From positions 62,001-126,000 of the forward strand of contig NZ_CDBR01000066.1 in assembly GCF_000819685.1 (NCBI RefSeq): 64,000 bases of DNA, read 5' to 3'. Under the pieces are notes generated by a model. The model was not told where the DNA came from. It was given only the letters and a program-made list of their open reading frames with translations, and ran no database searches. Positions 55,993-64,000 of this stretch are shown here, piece after piece. The stretch is from Aeromonas allosaccharophila (GTDB taxonomy: Bacteria > Pseudomonadota > Gammaproteobacteria > Enterobacterales > Aeromonadaceae). Both the position numbers and the translations under genes were made by a program. Numbering within the stretch: position 1 is the first letter of the stretch; every line of letters begins with the position of its first letter.

Positions 55993-56275
55993 CCATCATT
56001 CCTTTTTGTTCTTGTTATCCTCCCCCTAAAGGGAGCCATGCTGGCCAGATACTAAGGGATATCAGGGGGAACTACTTCGGGGGGGATCACGAAAAGGGAA
56101 AATGTCCCGCATCCTCCGCGACTTCAGAGGCACAGATAAAATTCAATAAAAACATAAAGATGAAAACACATGCAGTGAGATAAACCACTCGGGTCAGCCA
56201 AGCCTGCTGATCTGCGGACTCCATCGACGGATCATGCTGACTGTGGGGAAAACAACCTCTGATATTACATTTGGC

Positions 56276-56740
56276 TCACGCGCCGCGTACCTGTTTCAAG
56301 ACTTGGCACTCATGGTCGAAATCCGCTTTATCTTGCGGCTGAATGTAACTTTGCCAGCGGGCAAACAGCTCGGCCGTCGGATAACGATGCAGACGAATAC
56401 CGGTGCGATAGAGTTTGGGAAAAAGTGGGTCTGGCTGGGATCTCACGACCAGACCGCGCAGCTTCTCGCCAGAGGGAATGGCAATCACCAGCTCATCACC
56501 CTCTTTCAACCGTATGGCCCCCAGAATACCGATGCCGCCGATGGCTATGTCGCGCACCACCACATAGGGCACCGGGTTGAGCAACTCCAAAAACCAGTTG
56601 CGACGGCGACATTCTGCCTTGTAACCACCCCCACTGAGGATAAAACGGCGGTGTCTGCGCCAGTCATAACCGGTAGGTAATGCCGGGTCATAGCGCGATT
56701 TTGCCTGCCCCACAGGATCAGATTGCTCACTTGTGCTCAT
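56276..56740 (-). CDS. PilZ-like domain protein
   Basis: 154-residue protein with a possible cyclic-di-GMP site: RRHRR (near residue 28) and, about 33 residues later, RDIAIGGIGIL in place of the usual D/N-x-S-x-x-G. The Ser is Ala, so binding may be weak or lost. The rest fits a PilZ barrel (LKEGDELVIAIP, LRGLVVRSQ, YRTGIRL). GAGGGAA before ATG. No neighbour gives a clue. Confidence 0.6.
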   Translation of the reverse strand: MSTSEQSDPVGQAKSRYDPALPTGYDWRRHRRFILSGGGYKAECRRRNWFLELLNPVPYVVVRDIAIGGIGILGAIRLKEGDELVIAIPSGEKLRGLVVRSQPDPLFPKLYRTGIRLHRYPTAELFARWQSYIQPQDKADFDHECQVLKQVRGA

Positions 56741-56996
56741 CCGGTTTCCCTCACTGGCATTGGTTAAACAGTGTCAGTCAGCTCTTTTTATACTATAGCT
56801 GTCGCCGTTAGCCATGGGGCTCAGGGTCGGATACGGGGACGACAGATGTATCACGGAGGCAATGATGGGCAGAGATGGCATGGAAGAGCTTGCTGATCCT
56901 GATAGGCTAACTTTCCCCTGCAAGGATGAGATGCGAGCGACTGTGACTCGGTTCGATCAAGCAATTGGCCAGTGAGTCGCACCAATGCAATCTGGC

Positions 56997-57881
56997 TTAG
57001 CCAGGCAGATGAAGTGCCAACCAGACCGCCAGCGGGATCACCAGTACAGAGAGGGCATTACCGCCGAGCACGATACTGGCCACCTTTTCCGGCTGACAGT
57101 GATACTGCTCGCAGAGCATGTAATTCAAGACCGCAGGGGGCAAGGAAACCGACAACATCAACAGCGGGATCCACTCCGTCTTGAGCGGCAACAGCCAGAT
57201 CGCCAGCAGCAGCGACAATCCCCCCGCCAGCAGATAGAGCAGGTTGCACTTGAGCGCGAGGCCCAGGTGATCAAGTTCTCCCTCCATCAGGCGAATACCC
57301 AGCGCAAAGAGCATCAGGGGCACCGAGATCTGGCCGAGCAGCGAGGCCGTGGTCACCACATATTCCGGCAGCGTAATGTGCAGGTTGGCCACCAGCAAAC
57401 CGGCCAGCGCGGCCCACAGTACCGGGCTGCGCAGCCACAGCCAGCGGGAGGTATTGGCCGATAGGATAAACATGCCGACCGAGAAGTGCAGCAGATTGGA
57501 GAGCACAAAGAGGATCACGATGGCCCCCAGTTGCTGCTCGCCAAATGCCAGCACCATCAAGGGGATACCAAGATTGCCGGTATTTCGGAACATGGCGGGC
57601 AAGATCAGGGCTGCCCGCTCAATCCCTTTGAGTTTGAGCAGCGCGAGCAGCAGACCGGGTAACAGAATAACCAGCGCCCCCGCCGCAATCAGCGGCATAT
57701 GCTCCGCCAGCGCCAGCGGATACTTGACCAGCGCGGAGAAGACCAGCGCCGGGGTAAACAGCTCGATATTGGCCCGATTGACGTAACCGAGCGCGGCCCC
57801 CGGTCGCAATCGCCCATAGAGGGCGCCGAGCCCGACCACACCGAACACCGGAATGACGATATTGAGCAAGGCGCTGAACAT
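56997..57881 (-). CDS. AEC-family (auxin efflux carrier) transporter
   Basis: 294-residue membrane protein with about ten hydrophobic segments. Family motif FRNTGNLGIPLMVLAFG in the first half. Bacterial members move dicarboxylates or similar; the substrate is unknown. It starts 12 bases after the yaeQ stop, so probably an operon. Confidence 0.88.
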   Translation of the reverse strand: MFSALLNIVIPVFGVVGLGALYGRLRPGAALGYVNRANIELFTPALVFSALVKYPLALAEHMPLIAAGALVILLPGLLLALLKLKGIERAALILPAMFRNTGNLGIPLMVLAFGEQQLGAIVILFVLSNLLHFSVGMFILSANTSRWLWLRSPVLWAALAGLLVANLHITLPEYVVTTASLLGQISVPLMLFALGIRLMEGELDHLGLALKCNLLYLLAGGLSLLLAIWLLPLKTEWIPLLMLSVSLPPAVLNYMLCEQYHCQPEKVASIVLGGNALSVLVIPLAVWLALHLPG

Positions 57882-57893
57882 GGGCGGCGTCCG

Positions 57894-58451
57894 TTACAGT
57901 TCGCGGGCCGGTTTGCCCATCAGCACCACCGGATCCAGCGTCACTTCCAGTGCGCCGTTACTGACCCAGAGCTGACCATCGGAAATGGTGCAAGTGAGTT
58001 GCATGGTGCGCTCGACCATGGCGGTGAGCGGCAGAGTCTGGCTGTCGGAGAGTTCGATGATGCTGAGGTTGTCATGCTGGCTCAGCTTGCCCTGGTTCTG
58101 CTTCCACCAAACGCTGGTGCCACGACCACCGTAGAGATAGAGCACCACCTGACGGGCGCGGTTACAGGCCTTTTTCAGCCGTTTTTCATCGGGTTGGCCC
58201 AGCTCGATCCAGAGCTCTATTTCGTCCGAGTAGTTCTTGCACCAGAGCTCGGGTTCATCATCGGCGCTCAATCCCTTGGTGAATTCCAGTCGCTCGGCAG
58301 CGTGCCAGGCAAAGGCCGCCAGCCGGATCATCATCCGCTCATCGGTTTCGGAGGGGTGGCGGGCCAGCGTGAGGGAGAAGTCCTGATACAGATTGCGATC
58401 CATATCAGACAAACTGATCTGGGCCTTGAATACGGTTGCCTTGAGAGCCAT
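57894..58451 (-). CDS. yaeQ: YaeQ family protein
   Basis: 185-residue protein of the YaeQ family (PD-(D/E)XK-like fold). Family pattern: MALKATVFKAQISLSDMDRN, ETDERMMIRLAAFAWHA, LWCKNYSDEIELWIELGQPDEKRLKKAC. Function unknown. Confidence 0.95.
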   Translation of the reverse strand: MALKATVFKAQISLSDMDRNLYQDFSLTLARHPSETDERMMIRLAAFAWHAAERLEFTKGLSADDEPELWCKNYSDEIELWIELGQPDEKRLKKACNRARQVVLYLYGGRGTSVWWKQNQGKLSQHDNLSIIELSDSQTLPLTAMVERTMQLTCTISDGQLWVSNGALEVTLDPVVLMGKPAREL

Positions 58452-58588
58452 AGAAAACCTTGAACACCTGGATAAGAGAAAGATGATTGAAAAATACGGG
58501 CGCCAGTGTAATCAAAATCGGCGACGGGTTCGACCATCCTGACCAAACATTTCCCCTTCCCTGTCGGGATAAGTGCTTTAAAAGACAC

Positions 58589-58621
58589 AAAAAACAAATG
58601 CCAGTCCGAAGACTGGCATTT
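58589..58621 (-). terminator. Terminator of the 46-residue gene
   Basis: AAATGCCAGTC-CGAA-GACTGGCATTT hairpin, running on the minus strand into TTTGTTTTTT. Confidence 0.9.
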
Positions 58622-58639
58622 GGCGGCATGAGAAGCGAC

Positions 58640-58780
58640 TCACTTCTCGGCGGACTGTACTCCAAACGCGTTCAGCAGCATGCAACAGGTCACTGCCACC
58701 GCCACGAATCCGCTCAGAAAGATAAAGGGCATGGCCCCGTATCCCAGTACTGTCCAGATGGTGTGTTCAAGAAGACTCAT
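58640..58780 (-). CDS. 46-residue small membrane protein (TIGR02808-like)
   Basis: One hydrophobic span (MPFIFLSGFVAVAVTCCMLL) after MSLLEHTIWTVLGYGA, the pattern of the short TIGR02808 family of Vibrio and Aeromonas. AAGGA lies 6 bases before ATG 58780. The upstream in-frame extension is not supported. Function unknown. Confidence 0.8.
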   Translation of the reverse strand: MSLLEHTIWTVLGYGAMPFIFLSGFVAVAVTCCMLLNAFGVQSAEK

Positions 58781-58995
58781 TGTTGTGTCCTTCATCCGGT
58801 GAAAGGTGTGTTCCTTCTGGCGGATATTGGCTCCGCTCTTGATGCCTCCATTTGACCTCAATCAGCGGTTGGGTCCTATGCCACCAAAGTGATAAATGCA
58901 GGGTTCATTTGCGCTGGATCAAACTTTTTGGCCAAATATCCATGCAGTTCAAGCAATTACCACCGCCAATCAAGCATAGACACAAACCGGCAGGA

Positions 58996-59023
58996 TAAAA
59001 AAACGCGCCGGATGGCGCGTTTC
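58996..59023 (-). terminator. fadR terminator
   Basis: AAACGCGCC-GGAT-GGCGCGTTT stem, with TTTT on the minus-strand side. Confidence 0.85.
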
Positions 59024-59044
59024 TTGGACAGCACAGGCAAGGGA

Positions 59045-59758
59045 TCAGTTGTCGCACAGATCGCTTGGCATGTCCTGACGCAGGCGGGTCCACAACTTGC
59101 CGGACTCGATACCGTACTGACGCACCGTCATGAACACGGCTTCGTGGTTCTTGGTCTCGGCCAGATTGAGCAGGGTCTTGTAGTAGGCATCTGCGGTCTC
59201 GCGAGCCTGCTTGTCGGAGAAGTAATAGCTGCCGACCCGGCTATACAACCCTTTGAAACCGTTCAGGATCAGGGCGTAGATCGGATTGCCGGAAGCAAAC
59301 GCCAGCTGGTGGTGCAGGCGATAATCGAACTCGGCATAAGCCTGTGCGTTGTTCTCGACCCCATCGGCGCCACGCAGGATCTCGGCGGCCTGCTCCGGAT
59401 TGTGACGGATCGCCCCGCGAATAAAGATGGTGCAGATGTGGGTCCGGGCGGAGAGCAGCTGGGCTACCAGATCCGGCACCTTGTCCTGATCCAGACGAGC
59501 CAGCGTCTCCAGAATATTGAGGCCGGAGGTTTCCCAGAAATTGTTCACCTTGGTCGGCTTGCCATGCTGGATGGTCAACCAGCCATCACGGGCCAGTCGC
59601 TGCAGCACTTCGCGCAAGGTAGTCCGCGTCACCCCGATCAACTCGGATAATTCACGCTCGGCGGGCAGAATAGATCCGGGAGGAAAGCGATTGTTCCAGA
59701 TGGACTCGATGATGTATTCCTCGGCAAACCCTGCTGGGCTCTGCGCTTTTATAACCAT
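59045..59758 (-). CDS. fadR: Fatty acid metabolism regulator FadR
   Basis: 237-residue GntR-family regulator that represses beta-oxidation and activates unsaturated fatty acid synthesis, released by acyl-CoA. The first 90 residues match E. coli almost residue for residue ([40 protein letters not shown]). ATG 59758 is chosen for that match. Divergent from nhaB, as in E. coli. Confidence 0.97.
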   Translation of the reverse strand: MVIKAQSPAGFAEEYIIESIWNNRFPPGSILPAERELSELIGVTRTTLREVLQRLARDGWLTIQHGKPTKVNNFWETSGLNILETLARLDQDKVPDLVAQLLSARTHICTIFIRGAIRHNPEQAAEILRGADGVENNAQAYAEFDYRLHHQLAFASGNPIYALILNGFKGLYSRVGSYYFSDKQARETADAYYKTLLNLAETKNHEAVFMTVRQYGIESGKLWTRLRQDMPSDLCDN

Positions 59759-60091
59759 GAATTGACTCTGTTGTAATGCGTAAAAAGGCTGACGAATGAT
59801 ATCAAAGCGCAGATGGCTGGCAAGCATAAGGTCAGTCCTCTGCTCACATATGGCAAATATAGTGTTAGTAATATGTATTTAATCACCACAGGGGAGCCAG
59901 CCAGCCCCGACAAGGTGGTTATAAAACAGGCACATGGGCAGAGATCCATCGGCTATCATTTATAATCGTCACGCTTTTTGATTAAAATCACGAGGAATCA
60001 GACAGATAAAGGCCAACATCCGGAGGCACAGGTCGAATCATCCTTGACTGCATAGAAGCAGATCCTAACAACAAAGTTGAGACCCATTATC
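59759..60091. promoter_or_regulatory. Divergent fadR-nhaB control region
   Basis: 333 bases, AT-rich around 59850-60000. It must hold both promoters; no clear -35/-10 pair or FadR box was identified by eye. No small gene seen. Confidence 0.5.
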
Positions 60092-61672
60092 ATGCCAATA
60101 AGCCTAGGGCAGGCATTCGCCAAGAACTTCTTGGGCAATGCACCACAATGGTACAAAAGCGCCATCTTGCTATTTCTGGTGATCAACCCGATCGCCTTCC
60201 ACCTCGATCCTTTCATTGCGGGCTGGTTACTGGTCGTTGAGTTTATCTTCACCCTGGCCATGGCCCTCAAGTGCTACCCCCTGCAACCGGGCGGTCTGCT
60301 CGCTATCGAAGCCGTGTTGATCGGCATGACCTCCGCCGATCAGGTCAAGCACGAGCTGGTCGCCAATATCGAAGTGCTGCTGCTGCTGGTGTTCATGGTG
60401 GCAGGCATCTATTTCATGAAGCAGCTGCTGCTCTATGTCTTCACCAAGCTGCTGATCGGGGTGCGATCCAAGATCCTGCTCTCCCTCTCCTTCTGTCTGG
60501 TGTCCGCCTTCCTGTCGGCCTTTCTCGACGCCCTGACCGTGATTGCGGTGGTGATCAGCGTCGCCACAGGCTTTTACGCCATTTATCACAAGGTCTCTTC
60601 CGGCAAGGAGTTCGGCCATCCCCACGACCATAGCCATGACGAGGAAGTCGCCGAGCGCAATCGCCAGGATCTCGACGATTTTCGCGCCTTCCTGCGCAGC
60701 CTGATGATGCATGCCGCCATCGGTACCGCCTTGGGCGGTGTCTGCACCCTGGTGGGCGAGCCGCAAAACCTCATCATCGGCGAGCAAGCTGGCTGGAACT
60801 TCGGCGAATTTGCCATTCGCATGTCCCCCGTGACCATCCCGGTATTTATCTGCGGTCTGCTGACCTGCGTGTTGGTGGAACAGTTCCGCTGGTTTGGCTA
60901 TGGCGCCCGCCTGCCGGACACGGTTCGCGCCATCATGGAGGAGTACAACCGCTACGAAGAGGCAAAACGCAGCCAGCAAGACAAGGCCAAGCTGATCGTT
61001 CAGGCATTGATTGCGGTCTGGCTGATCGTCGGTCTGGCCATGCACCTGGCAGCCGTTGGCCTGATTGGCCTCTCGGTCATCGTGCTGGCGACCTCCCTGA
61101 CCGGGATCACCGAGGAGCACTCGCTGGGTAAAGCCTTCCAGGAGGCACTGCCCTTCACCGCCCTGCTGGCCGTCTTCTTCAGCGTGGTCGCCGTCATCAT
61201 CGATCAGCAGCTGTTCAAACCGGTGATCCAGCTGGTACTGGCAGCCAAACCGGAGAATCAGCTGGCCCTCTTCTATCTGGCCAACGGGGTGCTCTCCATG
61301 GTCAGTGACAACGTCTTCGTCGGCACCGTCTACATCAACGAGGTGAAGACTGCGCTGATCAATGGTGCCATCGACCGCGCCCAGTTCGATCTGCTGGCGG
61401 TGGCCATCAACACCGGTACCAACCTGCCATCGGTCGCCACCCCCAATGGTCAGGCCGCCTTCCTGTTTATGCTCACCTCTGCATTGGCGCCGCTGCTGCG
61501 TCTCTCTTATGGCCGCATGGTCTGGATGGCGCTGCCCTATACCATAGTGCTGGGACTGGTCGGCTTCTTCGCCGTGGAGTTGCTGCTCGCCCCGACCACC
61601 GAGTGGTTCTATCAGCACGGATGGCTGGTGATGGAGAGTGCGCTGCCGGCAGTGCAGCCAGCGCTTCATTAA
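60092..61672 (+). CDS. nhaB: Na+/H+ antiporter NhaB
   Basis: 526-residue inner-membrane antiporter with about twelve hydrophobic segments. Strong match to E. coli Nha[42 protein letters not shown] and [16 protein letters not shown] His-rich cytoplasmic loop ([10 protein letters not shown]) near residue 183. ATG 60092 is chosen because it matches the family start; ribosome site weak. Confidence 0.96.
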   Translation: MPISLGQAFAKNFLGNAPQWYKSAILLFLVINPIAFHLDPFIAGWLLVVEFIFTLAMALKCYPLQPGGLLAIEAVLIGMTSADQVKHELVANIEVLLLLVFMVAGIYFMKQLLLYVFTKLLIGVRSKILLSLSFCLVSAFLSAFLDALTVIAVVISVATGFYAIYHKVSSGKEFGHPHDHSHDEEVAERNRQDLDDFRAFLRSLMMHAAIGTALGGVCTLVGEPQNLIIGEQAGWNFGEFAIRMSPVTIPVFICGLLTCVLVEQFRWFGYGARLPDTVRAIMEEYNRYEEAKRSQQDKAKLIVQALIAVWLIVGLAMHLAAVGLIGLSVIVLATSLTGITEEHSLGKAFQEALPFTALLAVFFSVVAVIIDQQLFKPVIQLVLAAKPENQLALFYLANGVLSMVSDNVFVGTVYINEVKTALINGAIDRAQFDLLAVAINTGTNLPSVATPNGQAAFLFMLTSALAPLLRLSYGRMVWMALPYTIVLGLVGFFAVELLLAPTTEWFYQHGWLVMESALPAVQPALH

Positions 61673-61691
61673 TCCGTGACTACGGATCCCG

Positions 61692-61718
61692 GGGGCCCTT
61701 CAGGGCCCTTTTCTTTTC
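61692..61718 (+). terminator. nhaB terminator
   Basis: GGGCCCT-TC-AGGGCCC followed by TTTTCTTTTC. Confidence 0.8.
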
Positions 61719-61769
61719 TGCCCCGCTCTGCTCTAATTCAGCCACTGTTTTTTCTGAGAGATCAATGAG

Positions 61770-62291
61770 ATGATCGAGTTTCTCCGCCGTATCGCAGCCC
61801 ATCGGCTGGCTTGGGGTCTGCTGGCAGCATCAGCCCTGTTCCTCGAGTTGTGCGCCCTCTTCTTCCAACATGTGTTGGGCCTCTCCCCGTGCGTAATGTG
61901 CGTTTACGAACGGTTGGCGACCCTGGGTGTGCTGGCCGCCGGTCTGCTCGGCATGGTGGCGCCGGATAAGTGGTATGTTCGCTGGAGCGCCATGCTGCTG
62001 TGGGGCTACAGTGCTTTCCGCGGCTTCCAGCTGGCCCTCCAGCATGTGGACTATCAGGTTAACCCCTCCCCGTTCAACGTCTGCAGCCCGTTTGCCGACT
62101 TCCCGAGTTGGGCCCCGCTCGATCAGTGGCTCCCCTGGCTCTTTATGCCAGAAGGGGATTGTGCCCAGATCACCTGGCAGTTCTTCGGTTACTCCATGCC
62201 CCAGTGGCTGGTCGTCATCTTCGCCGCCTATCTGCTGGTCTTCACCGTGGTGACCATCGGCAATCTGGTGAAAGGACGCTGCTGCAACTGA
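61770..62291 (+). CDS. dsbB: Disulfide bond formation protein DsbB
   Basis: 173-residue four-span membrane protein that reoxidises DsbA with quinone. Active pairs: Cys41-V-M-Cys44 and Cys105 with Cys131. nhaB-dsbB order as in E. coli. Confidence 0.96.
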   Translation: MIEFLRRIAAHRLAWGLLAASALFLELCALFFQHVLGLSPCVMCVYERLATLGVLAAGLLGMVAPDKWYVRWSAMLLWGYSAFRGFQLALQHVDYQVNPSPFNVCSPFADFPSWAPLDQWLPWLFMPEGDCAQITWQFFGYSMPQWLVVIFAAYLLVFTVVTIGNLVKGRCCN

Positions 62292-62317
62292 TCTGCATCT
62301 CTGCGTGGAACTAAAAA

Positions 62318-62340
62318 GGGGGAGCCATCGTGGCTCCCCC
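62318..62340. terminator. Bidirectional terminator between dsbB and dedA
   Basis: GGGGGAGCCA-TCG-TGGCTCCCCC with an A-run on the left and TT on the right. Confidence 0.85.
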
Positions 62341-62378
62341 TTCTCGTTCTGGCTGACCGTATTTTGTCTGACCGTCGA

Positions 62379-63026
62379 TTACGCCTTGGCAGCGCCCATC
62401 TTGGCCTTGACCGCGCCAATCACCATGGGCAACAGCGAGATGCCGATGATGCCGAAGATCAGCAGGGTAAAGTTCTGACGCACCACCGGCAAATTGCCGA
62501 AGAAGTGGCCGGCATAAACGAAGGAGAGTACCCACAGTAGACCGCCGACCAGATTGAACGCCAGGAAGCGCGGATAGGTCATGGCCCCCATCCCAGCCAC
62601 GAACGGTGCAAAGGTCCGCACGATGGGCAGGAAGCGGGTGATGATGATGGTCTTGCCGCCATGCTTGGCGTAGAAGGCATGGGTTTTGTCCAGATAGTCG
62701 CGACGGAAGATCTTGGAGTCAGGATTGCGGAACAGTTGCTCACCGAAGAAGTGACCGATGGTGTAGTTGACCACATTGCCGAGCACGGCCGCGATGATCA
62801 GTACCCCGGCCAGGGTGTGAACATCCAGCACGCTGCCCACGGTGAGGGCACCGGCGGCAAACAGCAGGGAGTCACCCGGCAGGAACGGCGTCACTACCAG
62901 CCCGGTTTCACAGAAGATGATCAGAAACAGGATGGCGTAAACCCAGACGCCATAGTTCTCGAACAGCTCTTTCAAATGCACGTCAACGTGCAGGATAAAG
63001 TCGATAGCAAAGAGGATCAGATCCAT
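62379..63026 (-). CDS. dedA: DedA family membrane protein
   Basis: 215-residue member of the DedA (SNARE-associated/VTT) family; such proteins act as lipid-carrier flippases or support envelope homeostasis. Family patterns: [24 protein letters not shown] and [21 protein letters not shown] (with the Arg residues). Start [13 protein letters not shown] matches E. coli DedA; two earlier ATGs (63035, 63041) remain possible. Confidence 0.92.
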   Translation of the reverse strand: MDLILFAIDFILHVDVHLKELFENYGVWVYAILFLIIFCETGLVVTPFLPGDSLLFAAGALTVGSVLDVHTLAGVLIIAAVLGNVVNYTIGHFFGEQLFRNPDSKIFRRDYLDKTHAFYAKHGGKTIIITRFLPIVRTFAPFVAGMGAMTYPRFLAFNLVGGLLWVLSFVYAGHFFGNLPVVRQNFTLLIFGIIGISLLPMVIGAVKAKMGAAKA

Positions 63027-63195
63027 TTTTTCCATACCCATAAAGTGAACGGCGTGGAGTCTACGCCAATGCGATCCGGGTCACAATCTTCGGGACTGCC
63101 TCTTTTTCATCCCGCTGTGGCAGACGTCAAATAAAACCGTTTTACCGCAGCTTGCCACGCGATGCATCAGGAGCAACCCGAAGAAGCGGACCACC

Positions 63196-63459
63196 CTATC
63201 GATGAGGCGCTTGCTCCAGATCGCTGCGCACAGCGACGGGCAGGCAACGCTCCCAGCCCCACAACAACACCAGCAGCAGGGTCACATCATCGAGCCAGCC
63301 CAGCAGGGGCACCACGTCGGGAACAAGATCCACCGGACTGATGCCATAGAGCAGTATAAGGATCACCAGTCCCTTCGCCCACCAGGGGGTGGCAGGGTGG
63401 CGAAAGCCCTGATAGAGACGACGCAGTCGTTGCCAGATCAGCCAGCGCTTGCCACTCAT
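63196..63459 (-). CDS. DUF1232 (YkvA) family membrane protein
   Basis: 87-residue protein with the DUF1232 motif [20 protein letters not shown] and a hydrophobic region around it. Function unknown. Its ATGA overlaps the uvrB stop, so translation is probably coupled. Confidence 0.88.
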   Translation of the reverse strand: MSGKRWLIWQRLRRLYQGFRHPATPWWAKGLVILILLYGISPVDLVPDVVPLLGWLDDVTLLLVLLWGWERCLPVAVRSDLEQAPHR

Positions 63460-64000
63460 GACTCGATCAACTCGCTGCGCAGCCGCTGGATCTGATCCCG
63501 CAGTGCCGCCGCCTGTTCAAACTCCAGATCCCGGGCATGCTGGAACATCTGCTCTTCCATCCGTTTGATCTCTTTGGCAATCTCGCTGGCTGAGCGGGCG
63601 TGGTACTCCCCTTGCGGCTCGGCGGCCTTGCGACTCCCCTTGCCTGCTTTGCCTGCACTGCGGCTGCCCCCCATGTCCATCACGTCCCCCACCGACTTGT
63701 TGAGCCCCTTGGGGGTGATGCCGTGCTTGAGGTTATGGGCATGCTGCAGGGCACGGCGCCGCTCGGTCTCCTCGATCGCCACCTTCATTGAGTTGGTGAT
63801 GGTATCGCCGTAGAGAATGACCTTGCCGTTGAGGTTGCGCGCCGCGCGGCCAATGGTCTGGATCAGCGAGCGGGTCGAGCGCAGGAAGCCCTCTTTATCC
63901 GCATCCAGAATCGCCACCAACGACACCTCCGGCATGTCGAGACCTTCCCGCAGCAGGTTGATACCCACCAGCACATCGAACTTGCCAAGACGCAGATCAC
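63456..64000 (-). CDS. uvrB: UvrABC excision nuclease subunit B (3' part only)
   Basis: C-terminal part of the DNA-damage recognition helicase UvrB; the gene continues beyond the window. Helicase motif [35 protein letters not shown] and QTIGRAARN. The UVR domain ends it ([39 protein letters not shown]), the part that contacts UvrC. Confidence 0.97.
   Translation of the reverse strand, partial: DLRLGKFDVLVGINLLREGLDMPEVSLVAILDADKEGFLRSTRSLIQTIGRAARNLNGKVILYGDTITNSMKVAIEETERRRALQHAHNLKHGITPKGLNKSVGDVMDMGGSRSAGKAGKGSRKAAEPQGEYHARSASEIAKEIKRMEEQMFQHARDLEFEQAAALRDQIQRLRSELIES

Noticed and set aside
53950-56055. 701-codon open frame on the plus strand
   Set aside because: It runs through the last tRNA and antisense to the sigma-54 activator; no protein family pattern.
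60227-61669. 480-codon minus-strand open frame
   Set aside because: Antisense to nhaB, Gln/His/Gly-rich composition typical of shadow frames.

Overview
The window is GC-rich, gene-dense chromosomal DNA from a gammaproteobacterium, most likely Aeromonas. The evidence is gene order and protein similarity: elyC/cmoM-mukF-mukE-mukB, ycgL/minCDE, fadR/nhaB-dsbB, ribE/norM, tpiA-pfkA and a tRNA-Val(GAC) array. I see no prophage, integrase, insertion sequence or CRISPR array. Both ends are cut: a siderophore-type ABC binding protein at the left lacks its N-terminus, and uvrB at the right lacks its N-terminal part.

Layout. 1-4168: iron-siderophore-type ABC importer (binding protein, permease, ATPase) plus an MFS transporter. 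4334-10733 (minus): five-gene ygeW-ygeX-ygeY-hyuA-yqeA catabolic operon with a sigma-54-like promoter. 11107-12102: orphan JetD-like Toprim protein. 12312-14842: alpha/beta hydrolase, a 35-residue Lys-rich protein, a frameshifted ABM monooxygenase and an RlpA-like lipoprotein. 15064-23242: MukBEF condensin with cmoM and divergent elyC. 23378-25257: tpiA and pfkA. 25258-32785: two gene-poor stretches around a DAACS symporter, ppnP and two tandem L-serine ammonia-lyases. 32786-38122: ycgL, minCDE, two DUF440 (DNA-mimic family) genes flanking mtgA, a DUF1289-CWC protein and cvfB. 38355-44788: mixed metabolic and transport genes including azoR, purT and hxpB, the last followed by a duplicated copy of its own 3' end. 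45060-50644: CPXCG protein, then a TetR-controlled RND efflux operon in a lower-GC context with palindromic operators. 50785-53265: ribE, yaeP, norM. 53352-54025: tRNA-Val array of five intact genes and one decayed copy. 54157-55992: sigma-54 activator of the UacR/YgeV type. 56276-64000: PilZ-like protein, AEC transporter, yaeQ, a 46-residue membrane protein, fadR, nhaB, dsbB, dedA, a DUF1232 protein and partial uvrB.

How parts may work together. The ygeW-yqeA enzymes fit a route that opens ureide rings, releases carbamoyl groups and diaminopropionate, and gains ATP through carbamate kinase. Related E. coli genes have been linked to anaerobic uric acid use. The UacR-type activator lies about 43 kb away, and the operon has a -24/-12-like promoter, so the two may form one split regulon. 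This is inference. The most unusual items are the orphan JetD-like protein, the paired DUF440 proteins, several very small genes with good translation signals, the hxpB 3' echo, the decayed tRNA, and several strong inverted repeats in leaders or intergenic DNA.
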